DNA of 64,000 bases, from NCBI GenBank assembly GCA_019054805.1, contig JAHQIY010000036.1:248001-312000 (forward strand). The letters run 5' to 3'. The translations under genes and the position numbers were made by a program. Under the pieces are notes generated by a model. That model did no database searches. It saw nothing but the letters and a program-made list of their open reading frames with translations, and had not been told where the DNA came from. Shown here piece by piece: positions 9,881-21,859 of this stretch; position 1 is the stretch's first letter, and every line of letters begins with the position of its first letter. This DNA is from Brachionus manjavacas. Its lineage: Eukaryota; Rotifera; Eurotatoria; Ploima; Brachionidae.

Positions 9881-12800
9881 AATTCTTTATTTTCCATTTT
9901 ATAGATTAAAAAAACTTTTAGCTTTGGTAACTAAAAATTTGTTTAGTTCTCAAAAAAATCCTTCAAAATAAACACTCAAAAAATATCTTCGTAATAAAAT
10001 TGACAGCCGCTAAATTTCAAAACTACACCGCAATTATTACCCAGTCGAATCTGGTCCCACATTTTTGGCTCTATATTGCTAGATAGAAAAAAATCTAGAT
10101 AGAAATAAGACAAAAATAAGATAGAAAAATTAGCATAGAAAATGTTGCGAAAAACAACGCCATAAATTTGAAAATAATGGAAAATGGATTTAGAAAATTA
10201 AGTTTAAACGAAGAAACAAATTTTTAGGGATTTAAAAGTCATAAAAAAGAAAATTTTGAAGCTATAGTGAATGATAACTTGTGTGGTATTTTTTGGAAAA
10301 ATTAGTAGAAATAATGTCAAAAATGTAATTTAATAAATGTACAAAATTTTTTATGCCTATAGTTCTATCTAATGTTTTTTTCTTAATAATAATATGTAAT
10401 TGATTTCTATCTAAATTTTTTCGATCTGATATGATACGGACCCCCCCCCCTTAATACCCTCAGCGGGTTTTGAATACTCTATTCTAACACGCAAAGCATT
10501 CGGCTACATGGGCTATAATTGCGGTGTAGATTATCAACTCGATGCGGCACCCTCTGTGTCAGATCGAAACCGTTGCTCAAAAAGGTACTTGAAAAGGAGA
10601 CGAGCGTCTCCCCATTAAAACTAAAATTTTCATTTATCTTTATTTATTTTAATTTTTAAAGGATATTTGTGACAACTTTAAAACTTGACCAAAATAAAAA
10701 CAGAAAATTGAAAACAGCTTATTACGCTTGTACATTTTTTTCTCTATTATTTACATCTAGAATTAAAAATATAAAATTTGTCTAAAAATAAAAGTTGGAT
10801 TTAAAATTTATCATTACTCATTCATAATCTAATTTCATCCCACACTACGGTAAAATTACCTCTAATTGTATATTTACTTTAACCTATTAATTAATTCATG
10901 TAGAAATAATTTAATTTACAAGCCTAGAAATTTATTTACTTAAAAATTAAATATTTAAAATTCAGCTATTTCAAAAAATAGCAATGACTTTTGGTCGATC
11001 ATCATTCATTTCGAAATCTTATTCAAAGACTAGAAATTTTTGAGCCAAAATTAAAAAAAAGGTACTTGAGTTTTACTTAGAAAAAACTGGATTTTGGTCG
11101 CAACTAAAAATATTTTTTTCTTTCTCTACCGCTCAAATTAGAATGAAATAGGCTTAGATAATTAAACGTAATCCTTTATTTTCGATTCAGGATTTATACA
11201 ACTCAAAACAATACTTTAGCCAAAAGAGAGAAATTTAAATTGTTATGATACGTACAATATTCTCTCTCTTTTTTCTCTTTCTAAATTATTTAGTATTATC
11301 TAAATAGGACAAGAACCTAGGCCGAAAAGTTTTGTGTTCGTTGTTGTATTAACAGAATACGAACAAGCATTAGCCTTTTTCTTTTTGTCAATTCACAGTA
11401 TAACTCTAATTTAAATTGAGCTTTAAATAATTAACTTAATCAAACCTTTAGTATGCCATTTTTAATTTTAAATTATAGCGACAATTATTTTCATAATTAA
11501 AAATATCTTATCTTATCGTTTTTATCTTTTTATGATATCGAACTTAAAAATAAGGACTATATAGGTAAATTCCTTAACTTATGCATTTCATGAAAAATAA
11601 ATCTAGCTTCATTTTAATTGAAAACGCGATCAAAAAATCGAATTAAACGATTGCTTAAGATTCGCCTTAAAATAGAGTAAAAAAAATTTTTAGATAATGG
11701 AGGCTAACAATTCCAAACAAAATTTTGAGAAAATATTTTTTATCATATTTTAATATTATACTCAAGGGATCATTTATATTAAGAGAAACGTCCCGAAATC
11801 TCTAAAGAGCCTTTCAGAATTTTTTGAAATTTAATTAACTAAATAACCCAACAAAAAAATTGCTAAAAGGGTCGAATAAATAAAAGAAAACTGGGAAGCA
11901 AATGTTCAAAACAAAACCTTGACATAAAATGAACACTAAAATTTTTATCAACTACTTTTTAGAACATGCTTAGAGCCGCAAATATTAAAACGAAATAGAA
12001 AAATAATTTTGAAATTAGGATTGCAAAATATATCTCAAAACTTTTATTAAGTCATAAGATACCTATAAATAAAATATGCGCCTAATTGAATTCAATTAAA
12101 TATCATCTTTCATTCCATCGATGAACAAGATTTGTTAATTTACGATTAGCGCATTGGAAAAAAATCCTCCTCAATTATTCTATCTGGCCTAAAAGCTCAT
12201 TCACTTTTCGTAAGGGTTCGTCGGGCTAAGCATGATCATCATCATCATTCGCCCTAGCCGATTCGAACTAAAATGATACAATTCAGGGCAATTAAGCTAT
12301 CTTTATCTAGATTAGACTGGTATAAATAATTCATCTTTATCATTGGAATTGTAAATAGTGAGCTGGGTAATCAGATCTTTATTTTGGTTCTAACGGCGCA
12401 ATTATTTGAAAATAATGAAATTTAATCTACTATAAATCCTGGTAGTTTTTGAGGATAAATTAAAGGCTCATAAAAAAAAAATTTAGGCCAAATTCAGTGA
12501 CTAGTCTCTAATAAATCAAAATTTTGTCAAGTTAGTCTATTTATGCTCAGCTCAAGTTCGTCGACCATGTTTGCACAGTATTAAATAGTAGTCTTTAAAG
12601 AATTTATGATATAGTTTACACTTTAAATTGAATTTTTGGAATCGAAAATAATTATCCTATGGCCTAGATATTGATTATTTTGCTAACTAATTTAAATGTT
12701 AGAATAATACTTATCCTTGCAATCAGATAAACCGATGTCTAAATTGTTTTAGAATATTCTCAAATAAACAGAGGTACGAGCTGATTAAGATCGCAGTGGG

Positions 12801-15800
12801 AAATCAGTCAAGTGTAAAATAAATAAATGATTAGCAAAATCTGGTACTTAATGAAAATAGCTCAGAGCCAAGTGAATTGATTTGTTCGATTGTCGCCGAT
12901 AATTGATTTTTAAATCGCTTTAAATTATACTCAAGAACTTGTTGAACTCTTGGATAATTTTCTTTAAAAAAATTAACAGAAACACTTTGACCGCACAATG
13001 GTCTTGGCGTTCATTTCAGACTGATTTCTTTTTGTTTATCAGTTTTTTTTTTAAATAATAAATCATTTTTCGAGTTTATTGACCGCTTGATAAATACATG
13101 AATTTTTAACCTAACCGGATTTAATCTAATGTTCGTATTTTATTAATCTTTACGAAGCTTTGTAAATATTTAATAAACTGTTTTAAATTTAGTTTCTTTG
13201 AGCGGAGGAAACGCTTTTAAATAGACCCCTTTTTTTTTTTTAGAGAGATTATGATTATTTTTTCATCAAAATTTCATCCTTCTATGAAGTAAATAATTAA
13301 AGAAAAAAAAGCATGTGTGCATTTATGAAATCGAGTTCAATTGACAACCTTATTTTTTAAATTATTTATTTGAGCCCTGCAGAGTGAAAATTAAAATAAA
13401 ATCTTTTTGAATAAAAATATAAATTTTCAAAACAAAATGCTTAACTTATTTAATGATAAATTAGCGCAAAATTTATATTTAATGACTAAATTTTTATACA
13501 AAACAAAATTGAATGAAATCTGTAATCTTTAGATTAAGGATTTATAAAAGAGTCTCGCGCAAAAATCTCATTCAAATGTGACCAGTTGACCAAAGCATTT
13601 GAATATGAGATAGTTTTGGACTATATCAAATTTCGAGGTTAAAAAAGAAATTAATTAAGACTGGCCATCCGATTTTTGACCAAATTCTTGTGTTTAAATC
13701 AATCAGTTACCATGGATCTTTATAAAGGAATTTTAAAAAATAACTCTTAAATTGCTAAAATTACTAATTAACTTTTTTTAATTAATTTATGAAAAAAAAA
13801 TGCTTTGACTCACTCTACGTGCTTCTGAAACGATTATATGAAGCCGACTCGTTATTGAATTTAAAAATAAATCAAAAAGTTTTTATTAGCAAATCTTTAG
13901 CTGACCAGACAATAAAAAAATTTTAAGTGTTATTAATTGAATCAACCAGAATTTGTTTTTCTTAAAAATCATTTTCAAAGGTTAGTATTTTCTCTCGGCA
14001 ATATTTTTAATTTTATTTTGAAATACTTGAAATTCTAGTTTTAAAAATATTCCAAACAAACATCATGTGCTAAATCAAAAAAATAATTAAAACGATTTTT
14101 TATTCATCTCATTATCCAAATATCCAAATTACTAATTTTTGAATGCTTAAAATTAAGACATTTTAAATTTAAAAAGTTTAAATGCTCAATTTTCATGATT
14201 TTTCATGATTTTTTAAAATACGGTACAAATGAACAGAAAAAGCGACAAAATGATAATGATCATTATTTTTATTAAATAATTTAAGACTCATAGGCGAAAA
14301 AAAATTAATTAAAATTTAAGAAATGCAAATAGTTTTTTAATAAATACAATTAATCTAATAGAAAATTGCTATCATTATGTGCAAAAGTCTAATTTTAAAT
14401 AACAAATTGAATTTTTTAAATATATAAAATTTTAAATCTCCATTTGTGTCAAAACATATTTATTGAGTCTACAAAGCCGCAGTTTGTACACTAATACAAA
14501 ATCAATCAACTCAATTGAAGTCTATTTATCATATTCAATAATAATGAATTATTTTTCTTAGATTAGCAATTGCATGCAAAATGATGCTTTAATTTTGCTC
14601 TGACTTGGCTGTTTTACAATTTCTAATTTTACTATCTTCCATAAATTTTATAGCTTTTTTCTAGTAGAAAATAATTTAGTTCACAAAAGTATTAATTTGT
14701 TCAAAAACAAAACGAGTGCTCAACTCTTTTGTATAACTGTTATCTTACAATTTATTTTTTATTTTATACATTAACCTTTAATATCTGTCATGCTTGTTTT
14801 TTCTCTATATTTATTTAAACTCTTAGTTTTATCTCTTTATTTCATCTTATTTGAACACCTAATTTTTTTTTTGGTAAATCTAGTTAACGATACAGATATA
14901 CAAAAAATAGAAAAACTATTTTTTTAAATTACAAATAAGAACTAGTCCGTACTTTGTTTTTCGTTGCTTTCTACTACCTCACATCTTTCTCAACTCGTTT
15001 TCTTTCCTTGTCTGACTCCTGTTTCTAAGCTTCACCAAAAGACAAAAATGAAAAATAAAAACAAAAGAGAATGAGTGAGTTATAGCTTGGAGAGTGAAAC
15101 ATTTTTAGGACTCTTAATATTTGTGCACAATTTTTTTAGTAAAAATTCAACAGAATTAATAACAATCGCCAACAGAAAATAATGCAATAATAAAGTTAAT
15201 ATTGTGTCAATTTTTTTAATAAGTAAAAACATAATTTTTTCCATTTAATCAATTAAAAAACTTTTTTAGTAAAAGAAAAATTTAATTTTTTTTTCTTAGT
15301 AAAACCATTTGTTCGAGATGATTCGAATGAGTCTCATCTGATTCTTTGAATTTGCATCGATTATCACTGATCAATTCTAAAACCAAAGCTGACCCATGAA
15401 TCGACAATAACATCGACTAATCTCATCTTGTTTGCTCTTTAACTCTCAAAAATTCCCTTCCATTTCCTCAAAAATTGTCAAAAAATTCAGGTATTTTAAA
15501 TTCTATATTCTTGGTTCTTATCTTTTTGTTAGACTTTTGCAAGACTTTTTGAAATGGAAATGATTCCGCATCATTAAGAGATTCGTCTTAAGGATTAAGT
15601 AATAACCTTTCACTTGATTTGGTCCAATTCACGGATTGCATAAAAATGTTCACTTTTATCAATAAAAACTTCAAGTCATTTACTATTTGGATGAATGCTT
15701 AATTTGTTGCCAATAAAAAATTTTTTTTTATTTTTTAAGATTTTAGTTGCAATTTAAATGATAAAAGTTATAATTTAATAGATTGGTTAGGTTTTCATTG

Positions 15801-16106
15801 ATTTAATTATTTTATTTATAATATGTTCGGAAAAAAATAAAGAGATAAAAACATATAATTTTTGTTGATACTTTAAATAAGTTTATGGTAATTTTTACTA
15901 AATTTATTGTGTTCGATACTGACAGGTAATTTTTACTTAGCATTCTCTATTGCAATGGATTTAAAAAGGGTTAGCTAAGAGTTTCTTTTTTAGCAATAAA
16001 ATTATATTTTTGAGGATCAATAATGAAAATTAATTTTTATAAAAATATATTTCATTTATTTTCTTAACACTTTATCTAAAAAATGAAAATATACTGCTCT
16101 CTATAC
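9881..16106. other. Gene-poor intergenic region
   Basis: Apart from the TIR element at 10021-10528 and a GC-richer patch at 10530-10620 with a perfect hairpin (GGAGACGAGCGTCTCC), no coding or RNA feature can be supported. No long open frames; short dense poly-A/T and AT-rich sequence throughout. Confidence 0.5.
10021..10528. mobile_element. Non-autonomous TIR element of about 508 bp
   Basis: Both ends read inward as CTACACCGCAATTAT followed by related sequence (TTACCCAGTCGAATC on the left, AGCCCATGTAGCCGAAT on the right), so the inverted repeat extends 30 bp or more. No target duplication is obvious. Inside the right end, read on the minus strand, TAGCCGAATGC and TATTCAAAACCC loosely resemble the A and B boxes of a tRNA-type promoter. 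A run of 11 C is at about 10441-10451. Superfamily not assigned. Confidence 0.55.
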
Positions 16107-18191
16107 TCAATCTTGGACGACTCCTTTTCTAGACTCTTCTTCTCTAGAGCTATTTTTTTTCATTTCATTCATCCAATCCATAATACTTAGTACAAAATCA
16201 TGTATTTCCGCATTGTTTGGGATATTTAGCAATTCCAAAATCGAGAAAATTTCATTTCCTTTTCTCAGTGCAATTTGATGAATTAAAGTATTAATAACCC
16301 TAAGAGGCAAATCATTTTCTTGCGATTCCCATGTATCAAACGGGACTGCTTCTAGAAATATGTTGATCTCGTACATCACTTCTACAAAATCGACATTGCC
16401 GAGAGAAAAAGCCACTTGGTTGTTTTTTTGGTCCTTAAAAGTGTACTTTGTCCAAATGCAACTTACAATTTTTTCAACAAAAATTCGCTGAAAGGGCCCA
16501 AAGTTTTTGACATAGCTTTCGGTAATCAAGCGAATTAGAGCACACAAGCATTTGGTTATCTCAGAATCATGCAGAATGGTGTCAATCAGTGATTCCAATA
16601 CTAATGAAGTTGATTCGTGTTTTAAATTAGTATCTAATTGGATCTTGAATAATGAGTAGAGGCAAAATTTCAAGGAACCGGTGGCCAATAATTTTCCCAT
16701 TCCTGATTCGAAAATCGATCTAACTACTTTTTGTAGACTATTAATTAGCTGAAACAAATGTCTGTCTGGTTTTTCAATAGAAATTAATTCAGAAATGGTG
16801 TCCAAGAGCTTTACACTGCATGACAAAACAACATGATCAACATTCTCAAGAATTTTGACTTTTTTCTCTTTACTTTTCATCATGGCAAGTATTTCATCCA
16901 ATGCCACAATGCTCAAATCTTTATTTTTGTCCAAAATGTCAAACACGATCTCTTGAAAATCTTTGGTGTAAATTTGACCATTTTTAGAATCCGATTCAAT
17001 TTCATTTTTCATTAGTCCGGTTATGGATTTTATAGCTTGCATGATAGTGTAACTATCAATTAAAAACATGGAATCTTTCAGAGGAAATATCTGTGAATTC
17101 TTTTCAAATAAATCAATGTGCTCATTTATTTTAACTATGGCATGTTCATCGATTGAGTCCAAAAATTCTTTGAAGCTTTCTAGACCATATTTTGAGTTCA
17201 ACAAACAAATTAAATTCAGAGCTGTGTTGGAAACATTTGAACTAGGACTGTTGACCAGGTCAAAAATAATCTTAAATGAGCTGGCATCAAAATCAGTGGG
17301 AGGAAATTTGTCTAATAGGTAGCCAATAGCTTCAAGAACTTCGATTCTGTTGGACTCAAAACTGTTCGCGTGACATTGATCTATTAGGGATTCAAATATT
17401 GCCACATGATCGCTTAGTTCGATTAGTTGGTTCAGGTTGTGGCGAATTCCCTTTCGCACCAAATATCTGGGATCATCCAGCAAATTTATGAAGTATGGCA
17501 GGAAGCAAGCAAGCTCGAATTTTTTGAAATTAAACTTTGGCAACAATGATGAGTTAAAATAGGTGTCTAAAAATTCAATGCATTTGTAGAGTGTTAGAGG
17601 ATTTCGTTCAAAAAATTTCAATGTAAAATATTTGAAAACCAAGTCACTTGTCTGATGCGAAGATCTTATATCGTTTTTGACAAAGTTTCGCAATTTTTCT
17701 AGTCCGCGAATATTGAATTTAAAATGCGGATGAAACAAGTCGTCAATTATGTGAATGGCGAATTTGGATTCCACAAATTGATCTCTCAGCTCTTTTATGT
17801 GCTGCTTGGTAGGCGTTCTCCAATTCCATGCCGAGATTAATCCATTTTCCTCTTCATATCTACGCTTTTCATACAGACTCAGGTTATCTAAAGTCGACTG
17901 AAGTGCACTAGCCGGGTCTACTTTTTTATAGTCGGATTCAGTGTTTAACAAAGCCACATTAATTAGCGATTCTCTGTTCTTGACCCATTGAGTTTGAGAA
18001 TACTTTTTTTTGAGATGCGCTGGTGAATTAGTTTCTTGGATTTGTTTAAATGATTCATAAAGAACTGACTTTCTTTTGTATTCACTTTCTTCGTCTTCTT
18101 TCACTAATTTTCTCTGAATTTTATCGACGAATTTTTTGTCTAAAAGCTTGAGCATATCCTTCGAGTCCCTTCCTTTGAAATTACTACTCAT
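16107..18191 (-). CDS. XMAP215/CKAP5-family protein consisting of the C-terminal TOG region only, single exon
   Basis: A 694-residue intronless gene. From the ATG at 18191 (MSSNFKGRDS), a charged leader of about 115 residues precedes NWRTPT, after which the protein follows CKAP5 TOG5: LFHPHFKFNIRGLEKL, KYFTLKFFERN, LACFLPYFINLLDDPRYLVRKGIR, NRIEVLEAIGYLLDKF. The second half matches the CKAP5 C-terminal helical domain: VEVMYEINIFLEAVPFDTW, NDLPLRVINTLIHQIALRKG. Full family members (about 2000 residues) have TOG1-4 first; these are absent, and the space upstream is filled by a pogo element and PXMP4. The family binds tubulin and promotes microtubule growth at plus ends and centrosomes; TOG5-like domains contact lattice or lateral tubulin. 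It may be a retrocopy fragment or a genuine short paralogue; the intact frame favours function. The 13 codons upstream of this ATG in the open frame start with TTG and are not used here. Confidence 0.85.
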   Translation of the reverse strand: MSSNFKGRDSKDMLKLLDKKFVDKIQRKLVKEDEESEYKRKSVLYESFKQIQETNSPAHLKKKYSQTQWVKNRESLINVALLNTESDYKKVDPASALQSTLDNLSLYEKRRYEEENGLISAWNWRTPTKQHIKELRDQFVESKFAIHIIDDLFHPHFKFNIRGLEKLRNFVKNDIRSSHQTSDLVFKYFTLKFFERNPLTLYKCIEFLDTYFNSSLLPKFNFKKFELACFLPYFINLLDDPRYLVRKGIRHNLNQLIELSDHVAIFESLIDQCHANSFESNRIEVLEAIGYLLDKFPPTDFDASSFKIIFDLVNSPSSNVSNTALNLICLLNSKYGLESFKEFLDSIDEHAIVKINEHIDLFEKNSQIFPLKDSMFLIDSYTIMQAIKSITGLMKNEIESDSKNGQIYTKDFQEIVFDILDKNKDLSIVALDEILAMMKSKEKKVKILENVDHVVLSCSVKLLDTISELISIEKPDRHLFQLINSLQKVVRSIFESGMGKLLATGSLKFCLYSLFKIQLDTNLKHESTSLVLESLIDTILHDSEITKCLCALIRLITESYVKNFGPFQRIFVEKIVSCIWTKYTFKDQKNNQVAFSLGNVDFVEVMYEINIFLEAVPFDTWESQENDLPLRVINTLIHQIALRKGNEIFSILELLNIPNNAEIHDFVLSIMDWMNEMKKNSSREEESRKGVVQD

Positions 18192-18497
18192 CTTGAAAAT
18201 ACAACTAAAACAAAACAAACACAATTTCAATACACCAAGTCTTTAGCACTTATATAGTAATTTTTTCTAATTTGTAACTTAGTACTTTCATTTTCATTTC
18301 CTAGAGATTTAAAAATAAAATATTTTTTTTTTGGCCAAAATAAAAACAATCTGAACTATTAATGGCCTTCTGTCAAAAATATAAATGAAGCTAAAGATCA
18401 TGATCAAAATTATTATTAATTTATTAAAAGAAAAATTTTATTTTTTGTAAATAAATAATTTCTAATATTTTCAAATATATAATAATATATAGTAATT

Positions 18498-19906
18498 CAG
18501 GCTTGAACCGTTAATGGGGTAAAACCGTGAATTCTTCTTTGAATGACTTTAACTTTTCTTTGAAAAAAAATTTTTCTATTAAATAAAAAAAAGAATATAA
18601 AGAACGTCTTTGTTAATAAAAATGACCAATAAAAAAGAATTTTTATTTTTTTTTTTTTAATTTAAACGACTAGTCTTCGCTACTTAAAAGAAAATGCCGA
18701 TCCTCAAAAAAAACTTTCTTGATAATTGGTAAAAATTTGAACAAAGAACACTGTTGTTTGTATTTTTTGATGCTGATTACGATATTCTAATTGAAAAATT
18801 TAAAAACTTAACCGATTTTCTGTTATTTTAAAATAAAATAAGTTTAAGAAAAAAATGAGATTGGGGTTAAACCGTTAATTTCATTTATTGCAATAAATAG
18901 TGTGAATTTTCTATTTGATTGATATTTAAAAAAAAACTTTTTAAGTAACTTCCAAAAAACCCAAAAAGCTAATAGCGAAGAAACTTTACAAAAAGCCATT
19001 GCCGAAATTGAAGCTAAAAAATGAAACAAACATTAAGCTTCTGTCTGCTTTAACATTCCATATTCAACACTTAACGACCGAATCAATGAAAAGTATAAAA
19101 GACCTGCAAATGGTAAAGATGCTACCCCATGAATCCCTAAAGAATTTGAAACGCTTTTAGTTGAAGTGATCAAACATTAGCTGTTTGGGGTCATGGTATT
19201 AATTTTGCTAGCATTAGAAACTTTGTGAAACACTATTTCAGCAAATAAAGAGAAAACGTCAACAAAAAAAACGAGGATTAAAAGAAAGTACGGTGAAGTT
19301 TTGACTGAGAATCAAGTTTTGAAACAATTAGAAGATGAAGAGGCAAAAAAGTTGAACAAAAAGAGGAAAAAAGTGACAATAATCAGTGATGAAGAAGATG
19401 AAGAAGAGTCTGAAATTGAAATATCTCCACTGAACGACCAAAAAAGTTGTTTCAAATGTAAAACAGTATTTGGAAAAGTCAAAACAAATCAAAACAAATG
19501 GATTTCTAGTGAGAAATGTAACAATTGGTCTTGTGGGAAATGCCTTCCAAGAGGCTTTGATTTAACAATGGAATTTTTTTGTTCAAAAAAGTGTTCTGAA
19601 TAGATAAATTTTGTTTTAAAATAGGATACATTTATTTTCTTATACTTTTTTTTGTATTTTAATTGCTTGAATTTATGTAATTCACGGATAAACCCCAATG
19701 TAAGCGTTGAAACGTTAATGAAAGATCTTATTTATTTTATTTTAACTATAACTTTTGAACCGTTCTTTTATTTTAAATAAAGTTTTTTTTTAAATTAAAG
19801 ACAATATTCTCTTTTATTATTTTATATTTTTTTCGAAAAAAAAAATAAATCTCACAACTAGTTAGCGATCAAATAAAAGAATTCACGGTTTTACCCCGTT
19901 TGACTA
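18498..19906 (+). mobile_element. Pogo-like (Tc1/mariner superfamily) element with catalytic core deleted
   Basis: Ends carry inverted repeats GGGGTAAAACCGTGAATTCT (left 18514-18535, right reverse complement about 19877-19900). Between them are the DNA-binding start and the C-terminal tail of a pogo transposase, with the DDE domain missing. The right end is followed by TATAAT, so a TA target fits; the left outer boundary (CAGG at about 18498) is less sure because the left repeat carries extra bases. Short relatives of the inner repeat (AACCGTTAAT) recur at about 18870 and 19710. Confidence 0.8.
18935..19603 (+). pseudogene. Pogo-type transposase remnant: psq helix-turn-helix and C-terminal Cys-rich tail
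   Basis: The first part reads SEETLQKAIAEIEAKK, then after breaks IPYSTLNDRINEKYKRP, the classic psq/CENP-B type HTH of pogo transposases, followed by KEFETLLVEVIKH. A deletion then joins to FVKHYFSANKEK and an intact open frame from 19301 (MTENQVLKQLEDEEAKK, or LTENQ in frame from further up). This ends in an acidic stretch and a cysteine cluster CFKCKTVF..W..SEKCNNWSCGKCLP..FFCSKKC, the zinc-finger tail often found in pogo-derived proteins. The DDE catalytic domain is absent, so it cannot transpose itself. The 100-residue tail frame is intact, but I see no sign of a separate promoter. Confidence 0.75.
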
Positions 19907-20627
19907 TAATAATTTCTAATAAAAATAAATATTTCAAAAATAAATTTAGATTTATCTCAAATGAAATTAATGGCATTTTTTTCATATTGATTTCGCCTCA
20001 ATTCATTGAAAAATTAAATTATGCCATACCATTTAGTCAATGAGCGGCTCTATGTCAAATTGAAATATCAAGTAATTTGATTTATTTACAACAGATTATG
20101 AAAGATTAGAGTTTAGAAATGCTAATCAATATTTCAAATTAATTCTAATTTTTGATTCCGAAAGCATTTAGGATACACAATATGTTTTGGTTTCGAGATT
20201 TTTATTTTATGAAAAATTATATAAAAATTGTGAAGAAATTATAATACCACTCTTTAAAATCCAGCAAAAATCAGAAATTAATGATCAAATTTATTTAATT
20301 TAAAAATTTTACACAGAAGCATACTTTAGCATTCAACATTTAGCTTACCTTTTAATATCTTCAAAACTCTGAAAAATTTATTTTGATTTTAAGCTGAATT
20401 ATTCATAACATTATTTTAGTAGATGATGGTTAGCACGTGCAAAACCTGATTTTTTACCATGAAGTTTTAGAATTTGGTGATTCAAACTGGGTCTTATACT
20501 AAACAAAATGAAAATTCAAATGCCTGAATTCAGTATCTTAATTATATAATAAAGATATTCTCAAAATAATTTATTGTCTTATTTTACAAATCATGAATTT
20601 TACTAATGAAAAAATTTGATAAAAAAA

Positions 20628-21396
20628 TTATTTGTTGTAGACCAGCAAGTTTTTTATTGAATTCCATCTATTAGAATCATGATACAAGTATGTCATTGAA
20701 GATTGCAAAGAAGGCTGAAGAACATGCTGGTGATATTCAAATAGCCATAAGACTATGGCCCATACCAAAGCTCCAAACCATGGAAATATTGGCTGTTTTG
20801 TATTGGGAATAATATTTTTTTCTTGAGCTAACTTAGCTAAACCCACAAGTATTCTCGACAACAAATACATGTTAATCTTAGATTAATTTTTTTAGCTGTT
20901 TATTTAATTTTATCTCCCCACACTAACCTGCTCGTTTACATTGTTTTTTTCACCAAATACTAAATAACCCCCAACAAAAGCTGCAATTAAAGTATGATAT
21001 TGTTTAATCTCATTGAAAGCTATTCTAGCTAATAATCGAATGGATTTATAAACAAAGACAAATTTTGCCAAATTTGCTGCATGGGTTGTAGTTGCTCTAA
21101 AAATTGCCTTGATTTTTTGTGCCAAACTTAAATCGAATTTAGAATTAGTTTTAGTTTATAATTTAATGAGTAAAAATTAATTACGTTCCATTACGAAATA
21201 AAAATGTCATAACCAAAGCATGTGGAAATCTGATTTTGCATCCATAACTAAAATGAAAATAATCTAGCAGCTATTAAAATGATTTTGAAATTCATTACAC
21301 TAATCCATTTCTAATGCCTTTGATTAAAGCCAACAATGGTCGGTAGTATGGATCATTAACCAGACGATTTGCTAAAATAAAGAGAGAAGCGCTCAT
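20628..21396 (-). CDS. PXMP4: PXMP4 (PMP24), peroxisomal membrane protein 4
   Basis: Complete four-exon gene: 21396-21299, 21247-21185, 21126-20928, 20876-20628; 609 bp, 202 residues plus stop, against about 212 in vertebrates. All three introns are 51-58 bp with GT..AG ends, and the phases match. The start MSASLFILANRLVNDPYYRP is followed by LIKGIRNGLVYGCKIRFPHA, LVMTFLFRNGTLAQKIKAIF, ANLAKFVFVYKSIRLL, VGGYLVFGEKNNVNEQINMY, LLSRILVGLAKLAQEK and the highly conserved C-terminal block WLFEYHQHVLQPSLQSSMTY, LYHDSNRW..LLVYNK. Hydrophobic segments fit a multi-pass membrane protein of the Tim17/22/23-PMP24 group in the peroxisomal membrane; its biochemical role is not well defined. It lies on the same strand as the upstream EGFR-like and CKAP5-like genes but independently of them. 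Confidence 0.96.
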
Positions 21397-21859
21397 AGCA
21401 ATTTACCTGAAATGTATGAAACTGACTAATAATCGAGATTCTAAAAAAATTAAAGTATGTTTTTGTCATAATTATATTAACATTTACTTATTTTGGAGTA
21501 AGTTAAATTTAAAAAATAATTAAGTTTGAATAAGAACGAGATAATGTAAACAAATTAACATTTAAATTTATAAATAAATGTAAGCTTTTTTTTAAATAAA
21601 TTAAAATCTATCAAAAATTATTTTGTAGTAACTAAACAAAAAAATTCTAAATCAAAAATTTTCATCATTAAAATAATAAATTAAAACAATAAATTAATTA
21701 AACAAACTAAATTAACAAATATTTTGTAGCCCTAAAAGTGAAAATTGGCTTGTACTCAAAAAATTCTTTTTTTTCCCGAATGTATGTCTTCATTTCCCCT
21801 CGAGGACGAGTATATGTTAACATTATACAACAATGCTGAAATGTTATATTTCAATTAGA

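Noticed and set aside
12190-12290. GC-richer patch with ATCATC repeats considered as a tRNA or regulatory RNA
   Set aside because: No cloverleaf stems or conserved TTCGA-loop arrangement could be drawn.
16833-17322. Plus-strand frames opposite the CKAP5-like gene
   Set aside because: Antisense shadows with no recognisable content.
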